Positions 1-5,788 of a stretch of DNA of 6,093 nucleotides are shown here, in pieces; position 1 is the first letter of the stretch; every line of letters begins with the position of its first letter. Source of the DNA: Sulfurimonas sp. GTDB taxonomy: Bacteria; Campylobacterota; Campylobacteria; Campylobacterales; Sulfurimonadaceae. A model generated the notes under the pieces. That model did no database searches, had not been told where the DNA came from, and saw only the letters and a program-made list of their open reading frames with translations. The stretch is from the NCBI GenBank assembly GCA_022712845.1, contig JAFLJV010000202.1:1-6093 (forward strand), read 5' to 3'. Made by a program: the position numbers and the translations under genes.

Positions 1-660
1 GCAGAATGGTTATACCCAAGTAAAGATATTACAGATATAGAATTTATTCTTATAGATGATGAACCTCATACAAGATTCAGTCTTAAAGATTTAGGTAATT
101 TTGATGTTTGGGGATTTGGTAAACACATCGCTCTTGATGCATCTTTAGCAATACTAGCTGCAAATAAAGCGATGGATATTGAAGCCATAAGAGAAAACTT
201 ACTTACTTTTAAAGGAATCAAAAAACGATTTGATATTGTTGGTAGTAAAAAAGATAGTGTTATTATCGATGATTATGGGCATCATCCAACAGAAATAAAA
301 GCAACTTTTGAATCTGTAAGAGAGTATGCATCTCTAAAAGGTTTTGATAAAATTACAGCTATTTGGCAACCACATAAATACTCTCGTACCATAGATAACC
401 TTGAAGAATTTATCGAATGTTTTGAAGGAGTGCAAGAGCTTATTATTTTACCTGTTTGGTCAGCTGGTGAGAGTTCACGTGAGATTAACTTTAAAGAGAA
501 GTTTAAAAGGTATAATTTGACAATGGCAGATAATATCAAAAGAGCGAACAACACCATAACTGTTATAAAAAATAAAGAAAATCTTAAAATATTAGATAAA
601 GGTTTAATTATTGGCTTTGGTGCTGGAGATATAACTTATCAAATAAGAGGAGTAAAATAG
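1..660 (+). CDS. murC: UDP-N-acetylmuramate--L-alanine ligase (MurC), 3' part only
   Basis: The reading frame is open from base 1 and gives the last 219 residues of MurC, about half of a typical protein of 430-480 residues; the N-terminal domain and the ATP-binding loop lie outside the window. MurC is the cytoplasmic ligase that joins L-alanine to UDP-N-acetylmuramate with ATP hydrolysis, the first amino-acid addition in peptidoglycan precursor synthesis. Two Mur-ligase C-terminal signatures are visible: DDYGHHPTE (fragment residues 90-98, bases 268-294) and IWQPHKYSRT (bases 361-390). The C-terminus carries the GAGDI motif usual near the end of MurC. The ATG at 172 is an internal methionine, not the start, because the homology-bearing frame continues upstream of it. 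The TAG stop shares its G with the GTG start of the next gene, so the two are probably co-transcribed and coupled. No frameshift is seen. Confidence 0.97.
   Translation, partial: AEWLYPSKDITDIEFILIDDEPHTRFSLKDLGNFDVWGFGKHIALDASLAILAANKAMDIEAIRENLLTFKGIKKRFDIVGSKKDSVIIDDYGHHPTEIKATFESVREYASLKGFDKITAIWQPHKYSRTIDNLEEFIECFEGVQELIILPVWSAGESSREINFKEKFKRYNLTMADNIKRANNTITVIKNKENLKILDKGLIIGFGAGDITYQIRGVK
645..652 (+). promoter_or_regulatory. Shine-Dalgarno site deciding a GTG start
   Basis: The sequence AAGAGGAG ends 7 bases before the GTG at 660-662. It is the best ribosome-binding match in the window and supports a GTG start at 660 for the small membrane protein, inside the last codons of murC. Confidence 0.8.
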
Positions 661-989
661 TGGCATATATAGTTGGTTTAGTAATTGTAGGGCTATTTTT
701 TTTAGCCCTACACTATTTTACAGAAATAACTCGTAATCAAAAGATTTTAGTAACTACTGTTGTGTTAGCTATAATGATATCAGCAATTGCTTTTAATGCA
801 TACAGTACTTCTCAAAGAGAAAATATGATGAATGTTGTAATGAAATTCAACCAACACAAAACAATTCTCTGTGGTAATATAGAAGTAAATGACAAAGACT
901 ACTCTTTAAGTATTGGAACATATACTTTTATTGGTATTGAAAATACACCAAGTTATGGACAGATGATTAGCGCATCTACATGCGAGTAA
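660..989 (+). CDS. Conserved two-helix membrane protein of unknown function, between murC and mutS2
   Basis: I do not recognise a functional family. The 109-residue product begins at a GTG with a strong ribosome-binding site. Two hydrophobic segments are visible, residues 3-20 and 29-47, separated by a short loop carrying R25 and K28. The positive-inside rule then places that loop in the cytoplasm and the 60-residue C-terminal tail outside the inner membrane (inference). The tail has only two cysteines, C71 and C108 (next to last), which could form a disulfide in the periplasm. The gene starts on the last base of the murC stop and ends 10 bases into mutS2, so it is tightly embedded in the operon. 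From memory, Helicobacter pylori has a small hypothetical gene in the same position, which supports a real, conserved gene. A strong inverted repeat lies 26 bases after the start. Confidence 0.85.
   Translation: MAYIVGLVIVGLFFLALHYFTEITRNQKILVTTVVLAIMISAIAFNAYSTSQRENMMNVVMKFNQHKTILCGNIEVNDKDYSLSIGTYTFIGIENTPSYGQMISASTCE
686..712 (+). promoter_or_regulatory. Perfect 10-bp hairpin with an all-T loop inside the start of the small membrane gene
   Basis: Arms TGTAGGGCTA (686-695) and TAGCCCTACA (703-712) are perfect reverse complements around a loop of seven T (696-702). In RNA this is a stable stem with a U7 loop and several G-C pairs, unusual in DNA this AT-rich. It begins 26 bases after the GTG and encodes part of the first membrane helix. 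No T-run follows the right arm, so it does not look like an ordinary intrinsic terminator. A role in translation control, mRNA processing or attenuation is speculation. Confidence 0.5.
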
Positions 990-3199
990 ACAAAAGCTCT
1001 AAAGTTGATACTCTTATAAATCAACTTGATTTAAATGAACATATAAGTTCATTTAAACAGTTTTTTTCAAGAGAAAACTCACTTTATATAGAGGGTGATC
1101 AAGAACTTCACTACCGTTATATAAAAGCACTTGATACTATCGAGTTTAAAGCACCTCCTAAAATAAGTGACTTTTCCACTATAAAACTACATCTAAAAAA
1201 ACATGGTATTTTAAATTTTGAACAGATTTTTGAAATTATAAAAGTTGTTAGATATTTTCGATATTTTAAAAATCGTGAATTAGATGGAATTATTGGTGAA
1301 TGGATGAGTAAATTTATCATTGATGAAAAATTCAATGAAATTGATAAATATTTCACTCATGATGGTAAATTTGAAGAAAATTTAGATGAGACATTATTTG
1401 GTCTTGGAGCAAGAATAAAAGAGCATAAATCTAATATAAGTGGCTCACTTAAAAGACTTATGACAAGTTCTAAATTATCCTCATATCTTATAGACACTCA
1501 AGTACATCTTCTTAATGATGAAGAGTGTGTTTTAGTTCGTGGTGGATTTAACCATGTTCTTCGTGGTGCAGTAATTGGAAGAAGTAGCAGTGGTGGTTTT
1601 TTTGTTACACCTGATTCTATACTAAAATCAAAAGAGCAGATACGTTATATAAACCAAGAAAGAGAAGCGATTTTTTATAGATATGCGAAGGAATTTTCTT
1701 CTAAGTTAAGTGAGCTTCAACTTTTTATAGCTTTTTGCGATAAAGAGTTTACAAAATTTGATAATTACCAGGCTAGAGTTTTATTTGCACGTACATTAAA
1801 TCTACAGATTGTTAAATCTAAAAAAAACTCTAAAATAGTTTTACATGACTTCATTCATCCTGCCTTGCAAAATGCAAAACCCATCAGTGTTGATTTTTCT
1901 AAAAATGTACTAATCATTACTGGTGTAAATGCTGGTGGTAAAACCATGCTTTTAAAATCTATACTTGCATCTGCTTTTATGGCAAAATATATTATACCGA
2001 TGAAATTAAATGAGTCCAAATCACATGTTGGAAATTTTAAAAACATTCTCTCTATCATTGATGATCCACAAAATGTAAAAAATGATATATCTACTTTTGC
2101 TGGTCGTATGCAAGAGTTTTCTCGTATATTTGAGTATAAATCAGCTTTAGTTGGAGTTGATGAGATAGAACTTGGTACAGATAGTGATGAAGCCGCCGCT
2201 CTTTATAAAGTTATGCTTGACAACCTTGTACTTAAAGGGCAAAAAATCATAGTTACAACTCACCATAAACGCCTTGCTGCTTTAATGGCTGATAGAGATG
2301 ATGTTGAGTTAATGGCTGCTATTTATGATGAAGTCAACAGAGTTCCCACTTATGAGTTTATGCATGGTATCATCGGGAAAAGTTACGCTTTTGAAACAGC
2401 GAGTAGATATGGAATATCAAATAATATCGTAAGTGAGGCAAAAAATATTTACGGTGATAATAGTGAAAAACTGAGTTTACTAATAGAGAGAGGTTCACAA
2501 CTAGAGCGTGAACTAAAACAAAAACATAAAAAAGTAGACGAAAAACTAGACGCATTAAATGCAAAAGAACTAGAGTTAAAAGATCAAAAAGAAAAACTAT
2601 ATCAAGAGTTACAAGAACAAAAAAATGTTTTAAAAAGTAGCTATGATATTGCTATAAACGAAGCAAAGTCTGCTGCTCGTGCTGGAGATACAAAAGCAAT
2701 TCACAGAGCTATGAATAAAGCAAACAAAAAATTACCTCCTCAAAAGAAAGAAACTAAACACAAACAAGAAACCTTTGAAATTGGAGATAGTGTTAAATAT
2801 CACTCTCAAAAAGGTATTATTATCTCACTAAAAGATAAAAAAGATGCCACTGTAGAGATAGATGGTATGAGAGTAAGAGTTAAAACTTCACAACTCAAAC
2901 ATACAAAAATTATAAAACAAAAATCTAGAACTGATGTAAAAGTAAATGTAGAAAAAAGAGCTGGACTAAAGTGTGATTTACACGGTATGAGAGCTGATGA
3001 AGCTACGGAAGTACTTGATAAATTTCTCTCAGATGCTCTTTTAAATGGCTGGGATGAAGTTATAGTTTATCATGGGATAGGAACTGGAAAATTATCTTAT
3101 GCTGTTAAAAATTTTCTTATAGCACATCCAAGAGTACAAAAATTTGATGATGCACCACAGCACTTAGGTGGTTTTGGTGCTAAAATAGTGACTCTTTAA
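980..3199 (+). CDS. mutS2: MutS2 family ATPase/endonuclease with C-terminal Smr domain
   Basis: Complete 739-residue protein, close to the usual MutS2 length. The N-terminal part (about 1-290) corresponds to the MutS2 core and clamp. The ATPase domain shows Walker A GVNAGGKT (315-322, bases 1922-1945), Walker B with acidic pair D394-E395 followed by the signature stretch LGTDSDEAA, and the H-loop TTHHKRL with H428-H429. A charged, coiled-coil-prone segment spans about 495-565. A small beta-rich KOW-like segment follows at about 599-640 (FEIGDSVKYHSQKG). The C-terminal Smr nuclease domain (about 664-739) has DLHGMR (666-671) and HGIGTGKL (698-705). MutS2 proteins lack the mismatch-binding domain of MutS1; in Helicobacter pylori MutS2 binds branched DNA and limits recombination, and in other bacteria it also acts on collided ribosomes. 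The ATG lies 10 bases before the end of the upstream gene and has no clear Shine-Dalgarno, so translational coupling is likely. No key residue is missing. Confidence 0.97.
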   Translation: MRVNKSSKVDTLINQLDLNEHISSFKQFFSRENSLYIEGDQELHYRYIKALDTIEFKAPPKISDFSTIKLHLKKHGILNFEQIFEIIKVVRYFRYFKNRELDGIIGEWMSKFIIDEKFNEIDKYFTHDGKFEENLDETLFGLGARIKEHKSNISGSLKRLMTSSKLSSYLIDTQVHLLNDEECVLVRGGFNHVLRGAVIGRSSSGGFFVTPDSILKSKEQIRYINQEREAIFYRYAKEFSSKLSELQLFIAFCDKEFTKFDNYQARVLFARTLNLQIVKSKKNSKIVLHDFIHPALQNAKPISVDFSKNVLIITGVNAGGKTMLLKSILASAFMAKYIIPMKLNESKSHVGNFKNILSIIDDPQNVKNDISTFAGRMQEFSRIFEYKSALVGVDEIELGTDSDEAAALYKVMLDNLVLKGQKIIVTTHHKRLAALMADRDDVELMAAIYDEVNRVPTYEFMHGIIGKSYAFETASRYGISNNIVSEAKNIYGDNSEKLSLLIERGSQLERELKQKHKKVDEKLDALNAKELELKDQKEKLYQELQEQKNVLKSSYDIAINEAKSAARAGDTKAIHRAMNKANKKLPPQKKETKHKQETFEIGDSVKYHSQKGIIISLKDKKDATVEIDGMRVRVKTSQLKHTKIIKQKSRTDVKVNVEKRAGLKCDLHGMRADEATEVLDKFLSDALLNGWDEVIVYHGIGTGKLSYAVKNFLIAHPRVQKFDDAPQHLGGFGAKIVTL
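1030..1057 (+). promoter_or_regulatory. Perfect 11-bp inverted repeat inside the start of mutS2
   Basis: Arms TTTAAATGAAC (1030-1040) and GTTCATTTAAA (1047-1057) are exact reverse complements around the 6-base loop ATATAA. The structure begins 50 bases after the mutS2 ATG, inside coding sequence for residues near 17-26. It is AT-rich, and one stem of this size is not far from chance in a window of this composition. It is listed because a similar hairpin sits at the start of the preceding gene. Confidence 0.45.
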
Positions 3200-3201
3200 C
3201 T

Positions 3202-3212
3202 TAGTTACAAAT
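3202..3212 (+). repeat. 11-base direct repeat, left copy (just after mutS2)
   Basis: TAGTTACAAAT occurs here, 3 bases after the mutS2 stop codon, and again at 6036-6046. The two copies bracket the small minus-strand gene and the restriction-modification pair. Matches of this length occur by chance many times in AT-rich DNA of this size, so only the position makes it notable. Confidence 0.25.
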
Positions 3213-3218
3213 CTAGTG

Positions 3219-3410
3219 TTATTTATAGCAAGTGTTAATATACTCTTCTGATTCTTGATACTCTCTATAATCGCAAATAATAAAACAAGAAAATAACATA
3301 CCTATAAGTACTAATATAAAAAGATTAACTTTTAAAAAAATAGCAATCATAAGCATAATTACCACAAATAACGCTAGCTTTATCTCTATTTTTATTAGTT
3401 GACTTTTCAT
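3219..3410 (-). CDS. Small membrane protein, unknown function
   Basis: The 63-residue product is not recognised. It has a short N-terminus with K2, K7 and K11, then a long hydrophobic stretch from residue 12 to 46 that could form a two-helix hairpin around K27-N29, and a charged, tyrosine-rich tail (residues 47-63). The alternation of charged ends with clean hydrophobic segments argues that it is a real protein rather than chance. On the minus strand, AAGGG lies 6 bases before the ATG (3408-3410), a reasonable ribosome-binding site. It converges on mutS2, with 19 bases between the two stop codons, and no strong hairpin is seen in the gap. No partner gene is adjacent on the same strand. No firm promoter is seen; TATAGAT-like hexamers occur upstream on the minus strand. 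It might instead be a chance ORF. Confidence 0.6.
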   Translation of the reverse strand: MKSQLIKIEIKLALFVVIMLMIAIFLKVNLFILVLIGMLFSCFIICDYREYQESEEYINTCYK

Positions 3411-3499
3411 AATATACCCTTTTTTGGATCTATATCATTCATCTATACGAGTTCATTCTAAATATTTACTTTATGTAAATCGTTTAAATAGAAAAAAGA

Positions 3500-3522
3500 T
3501 TTAATTTTTTATTTAATTTTTT
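3500..3522 (+). repeat. Two tandem copies of an 11-base T-rich unit
   Basis: TTTAATTTTTT occurs at 3500-3510 and again at 3512-3522, giving a 12-base period with a single A between. It is noncoding and low in complexity, so slippage is the simplest origin. Confidence 0.5.
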
Positions 3523-3523
3523 C

Positions 3524-3682
3524 ACTTTTAGCTATATTTTTTTTAATAGATAGTTTTAAAATAGACATAACCCCTATATTTAGGTAAACTTATCAAAATT
3601 AAATAGAACATTTTTAGTGATAGTTAATTATCATATACAGTATTAAATGTATAAAGTATTTGTTGAATAAATAGCTAAAAGT
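3524..3682. repeat. 12-bp perfect inverted repeat flanking 135 bases
   Basis: ACTTTTAGCTAT (3524-3535) and ATAGCTAAAAGT (3671-3682) are exact reverse complements, enclosing 135 bases with no ORF. The right arm is immediately followed by the palindrome CTTTATAAAG (3683-3692). The layout is like a very small inverted-repeat element, but no target-site duplication is visible at the outer edges and I know no family with these ends. Confidence 0.3.
3618..3633. promoter_or_regulatory. Operator-like near-palindrome with Fur-like half sites
   Basis: TGATAGTTAATTATCA is palindromic except for one central pair of positions. The half sites resemble those of Fur boxes, but the spacing (7-2-7) differs from the usual 7-1-7 core, and the nearest start codons are over 200 bases (minus strand) and about 400 bases (plus strand) away. 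This is weak support for a real binding site. Confidence 0.15.
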
Positions 3683-3903
3683 CTTTATAAAGAATTTTGA
3701 AGTATTTATTCAAATATTAAAAATCCTTCTGATATTAACTCAATTTAGAAAGCAGATTTTATGATAAAAAAGGCTTTGAAAATATTAGTTTAATGCAAAA
3801 AGCGAGAAAACAAGCTTACAAATTTACAAAAAAATAAGTTGTATTTACGAGTAAGCTTATTTCTAAACTCAGACATTAAATAATGGTTTTAAAATATAAC
3901 TTT

Positions 3904-3912
3904 TGTTATAAT
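3904..3912 (+). promoter_or_regulatory. Candidate distal promoter of the restriction-modification operon (extended -10)
   Basis: TGTTATAAT is a perfect extended -10 element (TGn plus TATAAT at 3907-3912). No -35 match is seen, which is normal for the main sigma factor of Campylobacterota, where T-rich periodic sequence often replaces the -35. Transcription would start near 3919, giving a leader of about 110 bases before the methyltransferase ATG. Confidence 0.5.
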
Positions 3913-3961
3913 AGATAAAACTTTAAAAATAGAGAGACAACTAGTGTTTTAAAAAAATATG

Positions 3962-3981
3962 TCAATTTGCAATACAATTGA
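3962..3981. promoter_or_regulatory. Short inverted repeat between the two candidate promoters
   Basis: TCAATT (3962-3967) and AATTGA (3976-3981) are reverse complements separated by 8 bases. The site lies within the leader from the distal promoter and upstream of, or over, the -35 zone of the proximal one. It could bind a regulator, since C5-methyltransferases of type II systems sometimes repress their own promoter, but the repeat is short and AT-rich. Confidence 0.15.
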
Positions 3982-3998
3982 GCTAAATAGATCTTTTT

Positions 3999-4007
3999 TG
4001 ATAAAAT
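3999..4007 (+). promoter_or_regulatory. Candidate proximal promoter of the methyltransferase gene
   Basis: TGATAAAAT follows a run of T and fits an extended -10 (TGn plus TAAAAT at 4002-4007, one mismatch to TATAAT). A start near 4014 would leave a leader of only about 15 bases. The ATG at 4029 lacks a clear Shine-Dalgarno, so a short-leader transcript may matter for its translation (inference). Confidence 0.35.
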
Positions 4008-4028
4008 CAAATAAAAAGTTGGTTTAAA

Positions 4029-5015
4029 ATGAAAAATATTAAATTTATGGATTTTTGTGCTGGAATTGGTGGTGGTAGAATTGGACTTGAAAACTTAGGT
4101 ATGTCATGTCTTGGTTTTAGTGAAATCGATAAAGATGCAGAAATAACATATAAACATTTTTTTGGTAAAGATGAAGTAAATTATGGTGATTTAATGAAAA
4201 TAAATCCTGATAATTTACCAGATTTTGACTTTATGGTTGGTGGTTTTCCATGCCAAACATTTTCTATTATTGGCAAGAGGTGTGGACTAAAAGATGAAGA
4301 ACGAGGACAAGTAATTTATGGCTTAGTAAAAATACTAAAAGCTAAAAATGTAAAATACTTTATTTTAGAAAATGTAAAAGGTTTAATCAATCATGATAAA
4401 GGTAATACATTAAAAATTGTTTTAGAATTATTAGACAATGCAGGATATAAAGTATTTCATGAAAATTTAAATAGCTTGAATTTTGGTGTACCGCAAATGA
4501 GAGAAAGAATCTATTTTGTAGGAATACAAAAAGATTTAATTGATGATGATTTTAAATATGAATTTCCAAAAGAATATAGTGGCGATGATAAATCTTTACA
4601 AGATTGTTTAATTGATGAGGAAGAATTAACATTTGATGATAGATTATCCTCCTATCAAACTTTTTTAAAATATTTAGATAATAAATACAACAAAAACAAA
4701 TACAATATAAATGACCTTTTATCAAAAGAATATACAGTGATAGATACAAGACAATCAGATTTAAGAATTTATTATGAAAAGACTCCTACATTAAGAAGAG
4801 GACGACATGGAATATTATATGTTAAAAATGGTAAGTTTAAAAAACTATCAGGATATGAAGCTTTATTATTACAAAATTTTCCAAAAAAATATGCTAATAA
4901 GGCAAAAGGTAAAATATCTAATTCTAAACTTTTACAACAGTCAGGTAATGCAATGACATCGACTGTAATTGAAGAGATTAGTAAAAATTTAATGAAATCA
5001 GTAAGAGCAATATAA
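4029..5015 (+). CDS. Type II DNA (cytosine-5) methyltransferase, partner of a HinP1I-like nuclease
   Basis: Complete 328-residue C5-cytosine methyltransferase, about the size of M.HhaI (327). It transfers a methyl group from S-adenosylmethionine to carbon 5 of a cytosine, shielding the site from the paired endonuclease. Visible motifs: motif I FMDFCAGIGGGRIGL (residues 6-20, cofactor binding), motif IV GGFPCQTFS with catalytic C75 (codon at 4251), motif VI ENV with E114, motif VIII QMRERIYFVG (156-165), and motif X around QQSGNAMTS (303-311). The target-recognition region (about 190-275) contains DTRQSDLRIY (239-248), TLRRGRHGILY (254-264) and then GYEALLLQNFP. It does not look like the M.HhaI recognition region as I remember it, so GCGC specificity is inferred from the neighbour, not read from this protein. 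The TAA overlaps the nuclease ATG by one base. No good Shine-Dalgarno precedes its ATG. Codons are strongly A/T-biased, more so than in mutS2. No controller (C) protein gene is present. Confidence 0.96.
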   Translation: MKNIKFMDFCAGIGGGRIGLENLGMSCLGFSEIDKDAEITYKHFFGKDEVNYGDLMKINPDNLPDFDFMVGGFPCQTFSIIGKRCGLKDEERGQVIYGLVKILKAKNVKYFILENVKGLINHDKGNTLKIVLELLDNAGYKVFHENLNSLNFGVPQMRERIYFVGIQKDLIDDDFKYEFPKEYSGDDKSLQDCLIDEEELTFDDRLSSYQTFLKYLDNKYNKNKYNINDLLSKEYTVIDTRQSDLRIYYEKTPTLRRGRHGILYVKNGKFKKLSGYEALLLQNFPKKYANKAKGKISNSKLLQQSGNAMTSTVIEEISKNLMKSVRAI

Positions 5016-5788
5016 TGATAGAAAAAGAAATATTAATAAATAGAGGTTCAACAACCGCTAAAAATGGTTTTAAAAATGAAGATTTTACACTAGCAGAATT
5101 TAATAATTGGGAAAATAGTGAACTTGCTAAACTTTGGCTAAAAGCCATGGATTATGATTTAACAGATATTGAAAGTGTGCGAGCTACAAAAGTTAAAGGC
5201 TCGTTCAAAGCTGATATACAAGTAGAGATTAAAATTGAAATAAAATTAAAAAGTTTAACTGATATTCAAAACCTACAAGTGAAACTTGTATCAAATCCAA
5301 AAGGATTTAATCAAATAGATAAAAGATGGTTAAAGAAATATAATGAACTTTGGAATATTCCAAGTGATGTGTATGAATTATTACAATATTTCACAGGAGA
5401 GAAATTTCCAAAAATTGATAATCCAAGAGATGCTAGAAGAATGTTTGCTGATGAATTTTCAGAAGATGAACAACAAATATTATTAAAGTTTTTTAATAAC
5501 AATAAAACATTAATTGTAAATGACATTTTAAAAGGTAGAGGTAAGTTTTCTGCTGAATGGATGTTAGTAATTTTAAAATTAAAAGATACAGATACTATTG
5601 ATTGGGCATTAGAGCCAATAAATAAAGTCTTAAACCATTTTGGAAATGGAGAAATTTATATAACACCAAGAGGTAGTTTTAAAATTGGAAATATAACTGT
5701 TCAAAGAAAAGGTGGAGATAATGGAAGAGAAACAGCAAATATGTTGCAGTTTAAAATAAATCCAGCTGAATTGATAGACAAAACATAG
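5015..5788 (+). CDS. HinP1I-like type II restriction endonuclease (predicted G^CGC)
   Basis: The 257-residue product matches R.HinP1I (247 residues, recalled from memory) along its whole length. Shared blocks include TAK.GFKNE near the N-terminus (14-22), QVKLVSN (88-94), GFNQID, RRMF..EFS, GRG.F.AEW, and the near-identical C-terminal block QRKGGDNGRETANMLQFK (230-247). HinP1I is a monomer of the PD-(D/E)XK fold that cuts G^CGC to leave 5' CG overhangs. Its active site is described as SD-X18-QXK; here the matching residues are D67, Q88 and K90, with 20 residues between D67 and Q88 and alanine (A66) where HinP1I has serine. The ATG overlaps the methyltransferase stop (TAATG) and AAGAG lies about 7 bases upstream, so expression probably depends on coupling to the methyltransferase, placing protection first. 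The gene appears intact. Exact specificity remains an inference from family resemblance. Confidence 0.94.
   Translation: MIEKEILINRGSTTAKNGFKNEDFTLAEFNNWENSELAKLWLKAMDYDLTDIESVRATKVKGSFKADIQVEIKIEIKLKSLTDIQNLQVKLVSNPKGFNQIDKRWLKKYNELWNIPSDVYELLQYFTGEKFPKIDNPRDARRMFADEFSEDEQQILLKFFNNNKTLIVNDILKGRGKFSAEWMLVILKLKDTDTIDWALEPINKVLNHFGNGEIYITPRGSFKIGNITVQRKGGDNGRETANMLQFKINPAELIDKT

Larger units (their letters stand above)
3411..4028. other. AT-rich intergenic region without a supported gene
   Basis: About 618 bases separate the small minus-strand gene from the methyltransferase. Every frame is broken by frequent stops. The longest suggestive stretch is a 32-codon frame (3739-3837), and I could not match it to any family. 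The region holds a tandem repeat (3500-3522), a 12-bp inverted repeat (3524-3535 with 3671-3682), a palindrome CTTTATAAAG (3683-3692), near-palindromic operator-like sites, and two candidate promoters facing the methyltransferase. No tRNA, CRISPR repeat or insertion-sequence end is recognisable. The length and composition fit a junction left by gene acquisition, but that is inference. Confidence 0.7.

Noticed and set aside
282..557. Minus-strand 91-codon open frame inside murC
   Set aside because: It runs opposite to conserved MurC motifs and is a shadow of that gene.
3464..3480. ATTTAC / GTAAAT inverted repeat with a 5-base spacer
   Set aside because: Only 6 bp, A/T-rich, and not placed at a clear promoter.
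3696..3714. TTTGAA / TTCAAA stem with a 7-base loop
   Set aside because: A six-pair A/T-rich stem is expected by chance in this region, and no gene ends or begins nearby.
3812..3862. AAGCTTAC / GTAAGCTT inverted repeat (3812-3819 and 3851-3858) and an overlapping AAATAAG / CTTATTT stem (3832-3838 and 3856-3862)
   Set aside because: The two stems compete for the same bases, the first has a 31-base loop, and short A/T stems are common here. No T-run follows, so neither is a convincing terminator or riboswitch.
4552..4749. Minus-strand open frame inside the methyltransferase
   Set aside because: It lies wholly inside a gene with all C5-methyltransferase motifs, has no ribosome site, and its composition is what the antisense of an AT-rich gene gives.
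5274..5290. TACAAGT / ACTTGTA inverted repeat inside the nuclease gene
   Set aside because: It has a 3-base loop and is in conserved coding sequence for the catalytic QVK strand, so protein constraint explains it.
4029..5788. A controller protein gene or a third restriction-modification component
   Set aside because: No helix-turn-helix ORF or Vsr-like gene is present before, within or after the pair in this window.
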